This document shows, piece after piece, positions 17,332 through 25,812 of a stretch of DNA of 64,000 bases. Source of the DNA: Pseudomonadota bacterium. GTDB lineage: Bacteria > Myxococcota_A > UBA796 > SXON01. Within the stretch, counting starts at the first letter, position 1. Each line of letters opens with the position of its first letter. The stretch lies in contig JAUXQH010000124.1 of assembly GCA_030685065.1 (NCBI GenBank), forward strand, positions 33,379-97,378, read 5' to 3'. Under the pieces are notes generated by a model. That model was not told where the DNA came from, did not search any database, and was given only the letters and a program-made list of their open reading frames with translations. Position numbers and translations under genes: made by a program.

Positions 17332-19620
17332 TCAGAAGGCGTGCGTGAAGTCGATGTAGAGCTGTAGCCCGTCGGCGTCCACGCCGTCGGTCCAGAGGGG
17401 GACGGCGGCGGTGACCCCGACGAGAGAGCCCTTCGCGCCGAGCAGATCCGTGATGGCATGCACACCGAACGAGGCCCCGACGGCGGCGTGGCGCTCCCCG
17501 TCCCTCCAGGCGACCCCCGCGTCGATGCCGGGGCTGAGGTGCAGGTCCGAGAGCCAGAGGAGCGGGAGCGGGATCGATGCGTTTCTCAGCGGTGCCCACC
17601 GGTACTCGGCCGAGCCGGAGAGGCGCTGGTTTCCGACGACCGCGGACTCCCCGATCGCGCGCACGTCTCCCCCTCCGCCGAGTGGGAGGAGGCGGTGCTC
17701 CACGTCCCCCGTCGCGACGCCCGCCTTCGCCTTCACGGCGAAGACGTGCCGCGGATGAGGCGAGAGCAGCTTCACACCCAGCACGGAGGCGCTCGCCCAG
17801 CGGTCGTCGCTCTGCGGCACCATCCCGCCGCCGAACGAGATCGCGAGCCGATGACCGGACAGGGGGAAATATTCGTCCGTGCGGGTGTCCCACGCGTAGC
17901 CGGCGGACGCGCCGAGCGCGATGGCGCCCCGGTCGGTGGGACGGAAGGCGGGGTCGAGCAAGGAGGGCCCGACGTAGACGGCGATCCGGTGGGTGCGCGT
18001 GCGCCGATCGACGAGGGGGCCGAGCCACCGCACCCAGCCGACGCTGAGGGAAGCGACATCCTGGGCGTCGTGATCGAAGCTCAACAGGTACAGGTTCCGG
18101 CTGTCGTTTCGGCGACGGAACAGGAGGTCGGCCGCGAGGTCGAAGGAGCCCTGCGAGGGGCTGAGGTTGTAGACCCCGCCGTTGATCACGAGGGTCCATT
18201 TCACGGGCCAACGGTCGTTGGCGAGATCGGACTCGCGGACGTGCCCGTCCGGATCGACCCGCACGGCCGCCGGCCGGTACCCGGTGGTCAGGACCCGCTC
18301 GTCCGGCCCTGGACCGGCGAGCCACGGGGCCTGGCGCTCGCCGTCCACCTGGATCACGACCACCTCGGGCGGCGCGTCGTCAGGGGCATGGCGTTCGACA
18401 CGCGCTCCGGCGGCGTCTACGCGCACCACGAAGTCCTGGGTGTGGGGGTACGGCGCGCTCCAGGCGCGCACGAGCTCGGGAGGCACAGCGAGCGCCTCCG
18501 TCGCCGCGCTCAGCGTCTCCCCGGCCAGCAGCCGACGGGTGAGCGCGGCCGCCGTCCCCTCCCCGCGCAGATCGTCGAGCTGGACCGCCGCCGCGCGCCC
18601 GGGGATGCGCCCGCCGAGCAGGTCGAGGACGCCCGGGGGGCCCCCGAACGGCTCGTCGAACACGTCGGCGAAGTAGGGCAAGGTGCCGTCGTAGAGCAGG
18701 GCGTCGATCAGCGGGTTCCACGAAAACCAGCCCAGCAGCTTGCGCACCGAAGGAGATGGCAGCTCCGCGGTGAGCGCGGCGGCGCCGAAGTCTCGCATCC
18801 AGCCGTCCGCGAAGACCGCGTCGCCCTCCACACCCTGCCCCTGCAGCGCCCCCGCCGCGACTTCGCGTCGTACTGCGCCGACATGGTAGGGCCGCAAGAA
18901 GCCGGGCGAGAGGCGGAAGGTCCGGTCGGAGAGAAACACCATCCCGGGCGCGGCGCGGGCGAGACGCGTCAGATCGAGGTCTTCGACGATCGTGAGGTCC
19001 GGCGCGGTACCGAGCGGCCACGCGTCCTCGACCACTTGCGCCAGGAGCTTCGCGACGGAGCGCTCTCTCGCGTTCCGCTCGATGAACCGCACCACCCCGC
19101 CCCGCGCCGGGAGCTCGGTGACGCGCCCCCCCACGATCACGGCCAGCGCGGCACGATCGGCGATGCCCTCCCACGCGAGGGCGCGGTCGCCGACGGTCCC
19201 GTTGAGCACGCCCACCACCCCCGTGGGGAGCGCAACGTCCACGCGCCATGCGGCGATCAGCGCCGCTCCACCCTCCCCGACCGGCTGGGGATACCAGCCG
19301 CCGTTGGCCCAGGCGCCATCTCCGGGGAGCACCCCGAGATCGCCGTAGCGCACGGGGAGGCGCGTCTCGAACTGCCAGGTTCCCGGGGCGGCGGGGTCCT
19401 CGGCCCAGGTGAGCGCGCCGGCGTCCCTCGCGCCCGGAAACGTGCGGAACAGCGTGCGGTCGTCCGTTGGGTCCGGGAGGGCGGCCAGCGGATCGACCAG
19501 CACCACGGGCTCGTCCGCGCGGAGCGTGCCCCGGATGGTGCGCAGATCGGCGGAGACCTCGGCGCGCAGCTCGATCTGGAGAGCGAGCGCGTGCGGCGCG
19601 GCGAGGAGGAGGGGGATCAC
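17332..19620 (-). CDS. M1-like domain fused to Omp85-like barrel, metal site absent
   Basis: This 762-residue protein has two parts. Residues to about 480 resemble the N-terminal and gluzincin regions of M1 aminopeptidases: NGGWYPQPVG, then GMVFLSDRTFRLSPGFLRPYH, then GWMRDFGAAAL. No HExxH zinc motif is present. From about residue 480 on, repeated amphipathic strands (LSVGWVRWLGPL, SAEYRWAPL, LHLSPGIDAGVAW) end in LQLYIDFTHAF, like an Omp85 or surface-antigen barrel with a terminal Phe. A signal peptide precedes them. I infer a pseudopeptidase domain exposed on an outer-membrane barrel; the substrate or partner is unknown. The start codon is GTG. Confidence 0.58.
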   Translation of the reverse strand: MIPLLLAAPHALALQIELRAEVSADLRTIRGTLRADEPVVLVDPLAALPDPTDDRTLFRTFPGARDAGALTWAEDPAAPGTWQFETRLPVRYGDLGVLPGDGAWANGGWYPQPVGEGGAALIAAWRVDVALPTGVVGVLNGTVGDRALAWEGIADRAALAVIVGGRVTELPARGGVVRFIERNARERSVAKLLAQVVEDAWPLGTAPDLTIVEDLDLTRLARAAPGMVFLSDRTFRLSPGFLRPYHVGAVRREVAAGALQGQGVEGDAVFADGWMRDFGAAALTAELPSPSVRKLLGWFSWNPLIDALLYDGTLPYFADVFDEPFGGPPGVLDLLGGRIPGRAAAVQLDDLRGEGTAAALTRRLLAGETLSAATEALAVPPELVRAWSAPYPHTQDFVVRVDAAGARVERHAPDDAPPEVVVIQVDGERQAPWLAGPGPDERVLTTGYRPAAVRVDPDGHVRESDLANDRWPVKWTLVINGGVYNLSPSQGSFDLAADLLFRRRNDSRNLYLLSFDHDAQDVASLSVGWVRWLGPLVDRRTRTHRIAVYVGPSLLDPAFRPTDRGAIALGASAGYAWDTRTDEYFPLSGHRLAISFGGGMVPQSDDRWASASVLGVKLLSPHPRHVFAVKAKAGVATGDVEHRLLPLGGGGDVRAIGESAVVGNQRLSGSAEYRWAPLRNASIPLPLLWLSDLHLSPGIDAGVAWRDGERHAAVGASFGVHAITDLLGAKGSLVGVTAAVPLWTDGVDADGLQLYIDFTHAF

Positions 19621-19663
19621 GTGATCAGGGACCTAACCGGCGGCCCCCGGTCACCCGTCCGCC

Positions 19664-20530
19664 TCAGTAGACGAAGCCGAACCCCAGGTTCACGGTCGCG
19701 ATCAGGCCGGGCGAGTAGGTCGCGGCGAGGGTCGCCGAGAAGTCCCCGTTGACGATGCGGAACCCGCCGTCGATCTGCATGGGCACGAAGCCCTCGACGA
19801 AGTGATCGGTGTCCGCCTTGAAGCCCGAGACCTCGGTGATGCGCCCCTCGAGGTCCGTGCGCGACAGGTCGGCACGCGGCGCCGCGTGGATGCGGTTCAA
19901 CCCGATGCCGACGTAGGGGCTGAACACGGCCTGGTTGATGCCCTGCGTGACGCCGAACGGGAGCGAGTACCCGAGGGTAGCGGACATGTCCATGACGCCC
20001 AGCTCGAGCTCGTCGTTACCGACGTAGCCGGCGTAGCCGACCTGCACGGCGAGGTCGGGGATGCGACGGTAGCCCTCGACGATCGACCAGCGCCCGTACA
20101 CCCCGAACACGCCGGTGCGCGTCAGGCCGATCCAGCCGGCGTTCGCGCCGATCTCGAGCGAGGCGGGCAGGCCCTTCCGGACCTGGAGCCACGGGATGAA
20201 GAGGTAGGTCTGCGGATCTTCGTCCTTGTCGGCGAGATCCCACCCGGTCGGATGCGTGCCGTCCGAGCTGCCCGTGCGCACGAACGCGAACGTGTTCGCG
20301 ATGCCGATCTGGAAGCCGTTGAGCCCAAGGGACTCGCCCGGCGCCATCGGCTTGTTCGCGATGGCGGTCCCGAGCTCCTTCACCATGGTCTGGTAGCCGG
20401 TCACGACGAAGTCGTTCCCAGCCTGGGTCGTGTCGGGCAGGTAGGTGGAGGCGCCGGCGAACTCGTCCATCTCGGTGATGGACACGTCTTCCGGAAAGGC
20501 GGCCCAGGCCGCGGCGACGAGGAGCAGCAT
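19664..20530 (-). CDS. putative outer-membrane protein
   Basis: This 288-residue protein has a short signal peptide (MLLLVAAAWAAF). The mature protein is rich in Gly and aromatic strands (IGANAGWIGL, VQVGYAGYVG, FSPYVGIGLNRI) and ends in GFGFVY, which suits a small outer-membrane barrel. I recognise no specific family. The ATG at 20530 follows a TACGCT element by seven bases, so the transcript may be leaderless. It precedes the M1-like/barrel gene on the same strand with 43 bp between. Confidence 0.6.
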   Translation of the reverse strand: MLLLVAAAWAAFPEDVSITEMDEFAGASTYLPDTTQAGNDFVVTGYQTMVKELGTAIANKPMAPGESLGLNGFQIGIANTFAFVRTGSSDGTHPTGWDLADKDEDPQTYLFIPWLQVRKGLPASLEIGANAGWIGLTRTGVFGVYGRWSIVEGYRRIPDLAVQVGYAGYVGNDELELGVMDMSATLGYSLPFGVTQGINQAVFSPYVGIGLNRIHAAPRADLSRTDLEGRITEVSGFKADTDHFVEGFVPMQIDGGFRIVNGDFSATLAATYSPGLIATVNLGFGFVY

Positions 20531-20537
20531 CGGGCGC

Positions 20538-20543
20538 AGCGTA
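20538..20543 (-). promoter_or_regulatory. leaderless-type -10 element
   Basis: TACGCT on the minus strand ends seven bases before the ATG at 20530. No ribosome-binding sequence lies between. Confidence 0.4.
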
Positions 20544-20614
20544 GCGCAACCGCGGCCCACCCGTCGAGGGGCCTGCCCCACGATCGAGAACAGCCGTCGT
20601 CCCGGGCGCCGCCG

Positions 20615-21616
20615 CTAGCCGCCGATCCCGGTCATCACGCCCTCGAACAGCCGCCCGCCGTCGGTCTCCGCCTCGTGTCCAGCCGGCTTGCCGCGGACGA
20701 TCGTACGGATGGTTTCAGCGATGGAAGCGTCAGAAGCGCCGCTGCGCACGAGGTCGCGCAGGCTCGGAGTGTCCTCGTGCGCCAGGCAGGTGCGCAGGTG
20801 CCCGTCCGCGAGGAGGCGCAGGCGATTGCACGACGCGCAGAAGTGCTCGGTGAGGGGCGCGATGAAGCCGACGCGGAGCGCGCCGACCCGCCAATAGCGA
20901 GCCGGACCGCCGCCGAGCGCCTCGTCACACGGCTCGACAGGCGCGATCTCCGCGAGGCGCTCGCGCATCTCGGCGGCCGTGGTGCTCGCGTGCCACCGGG
21001 CCTCGAACGGCATGTACTCGATGTAGCGGAGGACGGTGTCCGCCGCGTCGGGGAGGAAGTGGCGCGCCATCGAGACGACCTCGTCGTCGTTCTCTCCCTT
21101 CATCACGACCATGTTGATCTTGATGGGAGTGAGCCCCGCCGCGCGCGCGGCCCGGATTCCCGCGAGCACGAGGTCGAGGCGTCCGCCTCGGGTGAGCTTC
21201 GCGAACCGGTCGGGGTCGAGCGAATCGAGCGACACGTTCACGCGCCGGAGCCCCTTTCGAGCGAGCATGGAGGCCTGCTTCGCGAGGGTGTGCCCGTTCG
21301 TGGTCATCGCCACGTCCTCGATGCCGGGCACCGCCGCGACCGCGCCGACGAGCGCGCCGATGTCGCGCCGGATGGTGGGCTCGCCGCCGGTGAGACGGAC
21401 GCGGCGGACCCCCATCCCCGCGAAGATCCCCACGATCCGGGCGATCTCCTCGTAGGACAACAGCTCGGCGCGGGGAAGCCAGTCCAGGCCCTCCTCCGGC
21501 ATGCAGTAGACGCACCGGTAGTTGCACCGATCGGTCACGCTCACGCGGAGGTAGGTGTGCTGCCGGCCGAAGCGGTCGAGCAGCCCGAGCCGGGTGGGCC
21601 GCCCCGCCCCGTTCAT
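20615..21616 (-). CDS. moaA: GTP 3',8-cyclase MoaA
   Basis: This 333-residue radical-SAM enzyme does the first step of molybdenum-cofactor synthesis, converting GTP to 3',8-cyclo-7,8-dihydro-GTP. The N-terminal cluster motif is CNYRCVYC, and the SAM-binding region has RLTGGEPT. The second cluster is carried by FCASCNRLRLLADG and a following TCL. The C terminus ends GIGG, the Gly-Gly tail required for activity. The ATG overlaps the mrp stop (ATGA). The neighbouring MoaB fusion fits the pathway. Confidence 0.96.
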   Translation of the reverse strand: MNGAGRPTRLGLLDRFGRQHTYLRVSVTDRCNYRCVYCMPEEGLDWLPRAELLSYEEIARIVGIFAGMGVRRVRLTGGEPTIRRDIGALVGAVAAVPGIEDVAMTTNGHTLAKQASMLARKGLRRVNVSLDSLDPDRFAKLTRGGRLDLVLAGIRAARAAGLTPIKINMVVMKGENDDEVVSMARHFLPDAADTVLRYIEYMPFEARWHASTTAAEMRERLAEIAPVEPCDEALGGGPARYWRVGALRVGFIAPLTEHFCASCNRLRLLADGHLRTCLAHEDTPSLRDLVRSGASDASIAETIRTIVRGKPAGHEAETDGGRLFEGVMTGIGG

Positions 21617-22764
21617 GCGGGCAACATCTCGGAGATGCGACGCGCGAGCGCGTTGAAGACGGGATCCCCGTCGAGGACGGCCGGCCGGCCGGCGTCGCCC
21701 GCGGCGCGGATGCCGTCCCGCAGCGGCACCTGGCCGAGCAGCTCGACCTTGTATTCCTCCGCGAGGCGCTTCCCGCCGCCCTCCCCGAAGGGGTGGAGCC
21801 GCGCGCCGCCCACGTCGTAGTAGGACATGTTCTCGACCACGCCGAGCAGCGGAACGTCGAGCTTGCGGAACATCTCGAGCCCCCGAACGGCGTCGAGCAG
21901 GGCCACGGGCTGGGGCGTGGTCACGATGATGCCGCCGGACAGGGGCACGGCCTGGACCATCGTGAGCTGGGCGTCACCCGTGCCGGGCGGCAGATCGATG
22001 ATCAGGTAGTCCGTGGCGCCCCAATCGACGTCCTTGAAGAACTGGTTGATGACGCCCATGACCATCGGCCCGCGCCAGATGATGGGCTCCTTGTCGTCCA
22101 CCAGGAACCCGATCGACATACACTTCACGCCGTGCGCGACGAGCGGGATGATCTTCTTGTCCGCGTTCGCCAACGGTTTTCCCGTTACGTGCATCATCAG
22201 CGGAAGCGACGGCCCGTAGATGTCGGCGTCGAGCAGGCCGACGGAGTAGCCGGCCTCGGCGAGCCCCACCGCGAGGTTGGTGGCCACCGTGCTCTTTCCG
22301 ACGCCGCCCTTGCCCGAGGCCACCGCCACGATGTGCTTGACGCCCGGGAGGGGCGCCTTGGCGATGGGGCCGCCGTGCGGCTGGATGCCCGGGCCGGACA
22401 TGCCGCGCACGGCATCCTTCTTGGGGCCCGGGGTCGAGCCGCCGCCGTGATCGTGCCCGTGGTCGTGCCCATGCCCCCCGGCGGCAGCGGCGGCCGTAGC
22501 GGCCATCGGCGGCTTGGCGATGCCCTCGACCCGCACGGTACAGGCGACCTCCCCCTTCCAGGCGTCGGCGAGGTTGCGGAGCACGGCCTCGCGGATGCGG
22601 GCGCGATCATCCGCGCTGTGCTCTTTCTTGCACGCGAGGGTGAACCGCAGGATGTCGCCCTCGATGCGAGCGTCCTGGATGAGGCCGGCGAGCCAGGCGG
22701 AGCGGCCCGTGAGGGGATCCCGAACCCGCGTGGCGGCGGGCTCGAGCAGAGTGAGAGGGTCCAT
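21613..22764 (-). CDS. mrp: Mrp/ApbC-type Fe-S carrier ATPase
   Basis: This 383-residue Mrp/NBP35 P-loop ATPase helps load Fe-S clusters. It has an N-terminal MIP18-like domain, a His-rich linker (GGHGHDHGHDHGGG at about residues 95-110), and a deviant Walker A motif (ASGKGGVGKSTV). DLPPGTGDAQ and VENMSYYD follow. Many Mrp proteins carry a C-x-x-C near this last motif, but here it is absent, as in some other clades. The ATG at 22764 follows TTAAGA and GAGGG sequences. It overlaps moaA, an enzyme with two 4Fe-4S clusters. Confidence 0.9.
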   Translation of the reverse strand: MDPLTLLEPAATRVRDPLTGRSAWLAGLIQDARIEGDILRFTLACKKEHSADDRARIREAVLRNLADAWKGEVACTVRVEGIAKPPMAATAAAAAGGHGHDHGHDHGGGSTPGPKKDAVRGMSGPGIQPHGGPIAKAPLPGVKHIVAVASGKGGVGKSTVATNLAVGLAEAGYSVGLLDADIYGPSLPLMMHVTGKPLANADKKIIPLVAHGVKCMSIGFLVDDKEPIIWRGPMVMGVINQFFKDVDWGATDYLIIDLPPGTGDAQLTMVQAVPLSGGIIVTTPQPVALLDAVRGLEMFRKLDVPLLGVVENMSYYDVGGARLHPFGEGGGKRLAEEYKVELLGQVPLRDGIRAAGDAGRPAVLDGDPVFNALARRISEMLPA

Positions 22765-22810
22765 CCGGCCCTCTTAACGTCGTCCGGTTCACCGGGGCGT
22801 GTGGGCGCCC

Positions 22811-24052
22811 CTACCGCTGGCTCCAATGGAGGAGGAGCGTGCCGACGGCGGAGGCGAGCGGCCAGCCGTCCGCGACGTTGCGCCCGTCGAATTGAGCCAC
22901 CTTGCGCCCCTGGAGCACGTACACGGAGGCGGCCTCGACCGCGAACAGCGTTCCGACGCCTGGGAAGGGCGCGCCGGTGCGCTCCTCGGAGACCGGCCCC
23001 GGATCGAGCTCGGACGAGGGATTGATGCCGTCGTTCCCCTCGACACAGGTGCCGACCCGGAGGGGCCAGCGGTGCAGGGCGACGATCTCGGCGAACGGCT
23101 CCGCGTCGCGGACCAGGATCACCTTCGACGCGTTGCGCACGAGGTCGGGGTATCCGAACGCGGCGTAGGACCGCCCGTCCGGGAACACGATTGTGGCGCG
23201 GTCGGTCGCGGCGTTCAGCACGTCCATCGCGGCGGCGATGCGCTCCACGGACTCCGGGATCACCCCGAAGGAGCCGCGGCGAAGCTCGCCTCCGAGGGCA
23301 CGCAGGCCGGCCCGCCACCCCGTCGCGATGTCCTCCTCGGGCGGGCGCTCGGCGCCCTTCAGGATCTGCTCGACCATCCCCTCCCTGGGGACGTTGACGG
23401 GGTCGGGCTCGGCCGCGCCTACCCCGACACGGCGGGCGGGCACCGCCGGGGGCCCGGAGGTGGGCTCGGCCGGGGCCTCGGCCGCGGCGGACTTCGACGC
23501 GGGGGGCTTCACGGGCTTCGCGGCGCCCTTGACCGGGAGTGGGGTCTCCTTCGCGACCTCCGAGACGAGGTGGCCGAGCTCGGGAAGGATGAGCTTCTCC
23601 ATCGCGAGGCGACAGGCGTTCGGCGAGCCAGGGAGCGCGAAGACGGGCCGGCCGCGGGCGATCCCGCCGAGCGCGGTGGAGAGCATGGCGGCGGCGCCGA
23701 CCTCCTGCCAGGACAACATCCGGAACAGCTCCCCGAAGCCGGGAAGCTCCCGGTCCAGACGCTCGCGCACGACCCGCGGCGTACAGTCGCGCGCGCTCAC
23801 GCCCGTGCCCCCGGTCAGCACGACGGCCTCGACCGACGCGTCGCCCAGGAGCGCGTCGAGCGCCGCGCCGATGGCGGCCGGATCGTCCACGACGAGCGTG
23901 TGCCCGGCGACGGCATGACCATGCTGCGACACGAGCTCCCGGAGGAGCGGCCCGGCCGTGTCGGTGGCCTCCGTGCGCGTGGTGGAGACGGTGACGACGT
24001 GGACCCGAATGCTGCGGGCGCCGGCCTTGGATTCGTGGGGGTGACGGTGCAT
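22811..24052 (-). CDS. MoaB/MogA fused to an unknown C-terminal domain
   Basis: The first 150 residues form a MoaB/MogA domain that handles molybdopterin: VHVVTVSTTRTEATD, VLTGGTGVSARD, and LPGSPNACRLAMEKLILPELGH. A Pro/Ala-rich linker spans about residues 165-215. The last 200 residues form a separate domain of unknown function, with segments ATIVFPDGRSYAAFGYPD, RVGTCVEGNDGIN and LFAVEAASVYVLQGRK. MogA adenylylates molybdopterin; whether this one adenylylates is not determined. TAAGCT lies six bases before the ATG. Together with moaA, moeA and mobA it completes much of the cofactor pathway. Confidence 0.72.
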   Translation of the reverse strand: MHRHPHESKAGARSIRVHVVTVSTTRTEATDTAGPLLRELVSQHGHAVAGHTLVVDDPAAIGAALDALLGDASVEAVVLTGGTGVSARDCTPRVVRERLDRELPGFGELFRMLSWQEVGAAAMLSTALGGIARGRPVFALPGSPNACRLAMEKLILPELGHLVSEVAKETPLPVKGAAKPVKPPASKSAAAEAPAEPTSGPPAVPARRVGVGAAEPDPVNVPREGMVEQILKGAERPPEEDIATGWRAGLRALGGELRRGSFGVIPESVERIAAAMDVLNAATDRATIVFPDGRSYAAFGYPDLVRNASKVILVRDAEPFAEIVALHRWPLRVGTCVEGNDGINPSSELDPGPVSEERTGAPFPGVGTLFAVEAASVYVLQGRKVAQFDGRNVADGWPLASAVGTLLLHWSQR

Positions 24053-24058
24053 CCCCCG

Positions 24059-24064
24059 AGCTTA
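24059..24064 (-). promoter_or_regulatory. leaderless-type -10 element
   Basis: TAAGCT on the minus strand is separated from the ATG at 24052 by exactly six bases. It abuts the ruvX stop codon. Confidence 0.42.
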
Positions 24065-24502
24065 TCACCCGGCGGCGGATGGGCCCCGGGCCGTGATCCA
24101 ATCCTCCAGGATGACGACGGCGGCGTACTGGTCGATGACCGCCTTCCTGCGATCGGCCGGCGCCCCCGCCTCCCGCAGGCGGCGCTCCGCCTCGACCGTA
24201 CTGAAGCGCTCGTCGACGAACGCGTGCGGGAGCCCCGTGCGCGCCGCGAGCGCCTCTCCCACCTGGCGCGCGAGGTGGGCCGATCGCGCCTCTCCTCCGT
24301 CGAGCGTGAGGGGGAGGCCGACCACCAGCTGGGTGATGCCCTGGGAGAGGCAGACGCGGGCAATCTCCTCCGTGTCCTTCACGACCGAGCGCCGCGCCAC
24401 CGTGCGCAGCGGAAACACCATCCGACGCGCCGGATCGGAGATCGCGAGGCCGATCGTCTTGGTCCCCACGTCGAGCGCGAGTACGCGGCCGCTATCGTTC
24501 AT
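24065..24502 (-). CDS. ruvX: RuvX/YqgF-family nuclease
   Basis: This 145-residue RNase H-fold protein belongs to the YqgF/RuvX family, which acts in 16S rRNA 5'-end maturation or as a Holliday-junction resolvase-like enzyme. The first acidic site is in LALDVGTKTIGLAI, a second acidic region is in VVGLPLTLDG, and DERFSTVEAE and the C-terminal DQYAAVVILEDW are typical. The length is usual. It diverges from cinA across 20 bp that contain a central GTTAAC palindrome. Confidence 0.92.
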   Translation of the reverse strand: MNDSGRVLALDVGTKTIGLAISDPARRMVFPLRTVARRSVVKDTEEIARVCLSQGITQLVVGLPLTLDGGEARSAHLARQVGEALAARTGLPHAFVDERFSTVEAERRLREAGAPADRRKAVIDQYAAVVILEDWITARGPSAAG

Positions 24503-24509
24503 GGGCTCG

Positions 24510-24515
24510 GTTAAC
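24510..24515. promoter_or_regulatory. palindromic -10 element between ruvX and cinA
   Basis: GTTAAC is a perfect palindrome at the centre of the 20-bp gap between the two start codons, with exactly seven bases on each side. It reads identically in both directions as a candidate -10 box, so transcription from it would begin at or near each start codon. TTAACG also stands as a likely -10 at 3565. There is no room for a separate promoter per gene. Confidence 0.45.
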
Positions 24516-24522
24516 GGACGGC

Positions 24523-25743
24523 ATGCCGCGCTTCGACGTGATCTCGCAGGGAGAGGAGCTCCTCTCGGGCTCCACGGTCGACACCAACGCCGGGTGGATC
24601 TGCCACGAGCTGGCCCAGATCGGCCTCGAACCAGGGCGCATCACCGTCGTCGGGGACGTGCTGGACGACATCCGCGCCGTGTTCGTCGAGGCCGCCGGCC
24701 GTTCTTCCGTGGTGATCTGTACCGGCGGGCTCGGGCCCACGTCGGACGACCTCACGAGCGACGCCGCGGCGGCCGCCTTCGGTCAAGCGGTCGCGTCGAA
24801 CCCGGAGGCGCTCGCGCAGGTCGAGGAGCGCTACCGCTCCCGCAAGCGCGAGATGCCTCCCGCCAATCGCAAGCAGGCCATGCTCCCGGTGCGGTCCACC
24901 GTGCTCGTGAACCGCCTCGGGACCGCGCCCGGCTTCCGGATGGAGGAGGGCGGCACGGTGCTCTACTTCCTCCCGGGAGTCCCGTTCGAGATGAAGGCGA
25001 TGGTGGCCGAGCACGTCATCCCCGAGCTCCGCGCGCGGTTCGCGCTGCCACCCCGCCGAACCGTGGTGCTGCGCTGCATGGGCATCGCCGAGTCGGTCGC
25101 GGGGCAGAAGATGGAGGGCTTCGAGCGGCCCGGCGTGCTCGTCGGCTTCCGCGCGAACATGCCCGAGGTGCACGTGAAGCTGCACCTGAGCCCGGAGCTC
25201 GATCCCGCGCCGCTCATCGCGGAGGTGCGGGAGCGCCTGGGAGGGGTGATCTTCGGCGTCGACACCGGTCCCCTGGCCGAGGTCGTGGGCCAGCACCTCC
25301 GGGCCCGCGGCGAGACCATCGCCACGGCCGAGAGCTGCACCGCGGGCCGGATCGCCGCGGCGCTCGGGGCCATCGCGGGAGCGTCCGACTACCTGCTCGG
25401 AGGGGCGGTGGTGTACTCCAACGCCGAGAAGGTGCGCCAGTGCGGCGTCGATCCGGACGTGCTCGCCGCGTTCGGGGCGGTCTCCGAGCCCGTCGCGCGC
25501 GCCCTCGCCGAGGGGATTCGCACCCGCGTCGGGGCGACGTGGGGCCTGGCGGTGACCGGCATCGCGGGGCCGGGCGGAGGTTCCCCGGAGAAGCCGGTCG
25601 GGACCGTGCATCTTGCCCTCGCCGGGCCCTCGGGCACGACCCACAAGCGGATCCAGCTCCCGTTCGAGCGCGAACGCGTGCTCCTCTTCACCGTCGGGGC
25701 GGCGCTCGACCTGCTCCGTCGCGCAGTCGATACCCCCACCTGA
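24523..25743 (+). CDS. cinA: CinA, ADP-ribose/NMN amidase family protein
   Basis: This 406-residue CinA protein has an N-terminal MoaB/MogA-like COG1058 domain and a C-terminal CinA (PncC-like) domain. The first has DVISQGEELLSGSTVDTN and ICTGGLGPTSDD. The second has IATAESCTAGRIA, GGAVVYSNAEK, and TGIAGPGGGSPEKPVGTV, which holds its NMN-deamidase motif. The family hydrolyses ADP-ribose and deamidates NMN, and is often linked to recA. Here recA follows 176 bp downstream on the same strand. Confidence 0.94.
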   Translation: MPRFDVISQGEELLSGSTVDTNAGWICHELAQIGLEPGRITVVGDVLDDIRAVFVEAAGRSSVVICTGGLGPTSDDLTSDAAAAAFGQAVASNPEALAQVEERYRSRKREMPPANRKQAMLPVRSTVLVNRLGTAPGFRMEEGGTVLYFLPGVPFEMKAMVAEHVIPELRARFALPPRRTVVLRCMGIAESVAGQKMEGFERPGVLVGFRANMPEVHVKLHLSPELDPAPLIAEVRERLGGVIFGVDTGPLAEVVGQHLRARGETIATAESCTAGRIAAALGAIAGASDYLLGGAVVYSNAEKVRQCGVDPDVLAAFGAVSEPVARALAEGIRTRVGATWGLAVTGIAGPGGGSPEKPVGTVHLALAGPSGTTHKRIQLPFERERVLLFTVGAALDLLRRAVDTPT

Positions 25744-25784
25744 ACGAATAACGCACACTCGGACATTTTTTGGTCGCGTAGAGC

Positions 25785-25812
25785 TTGCGCCCGTACAGTC
25801 CCGTGGTACGGT
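25785..25812 (+). promoter_or_regulatory. recA promoter with inverted repeat
   Basis: TTGCGC (25785-25790) and TACGGT (25807-25812) are 16 bp apart, a plausible sigma70 promoter. The spacer contains an exact inverted repeat, CCGTAC, nine bases, GTACGG, at 25791-25811, overlapping the -10. This is where a repressor such as LexA would bind. It does not match the published LexA boxes I know. Confidence 0.5.

Noticed and set aside
17458..19752. A 764-codon plus-strand frame opposite the M1-like/barrel gene
   Set aside because: Antisense shadow with biased composition; the minus-strand protein has a signal peptide and barrel end.
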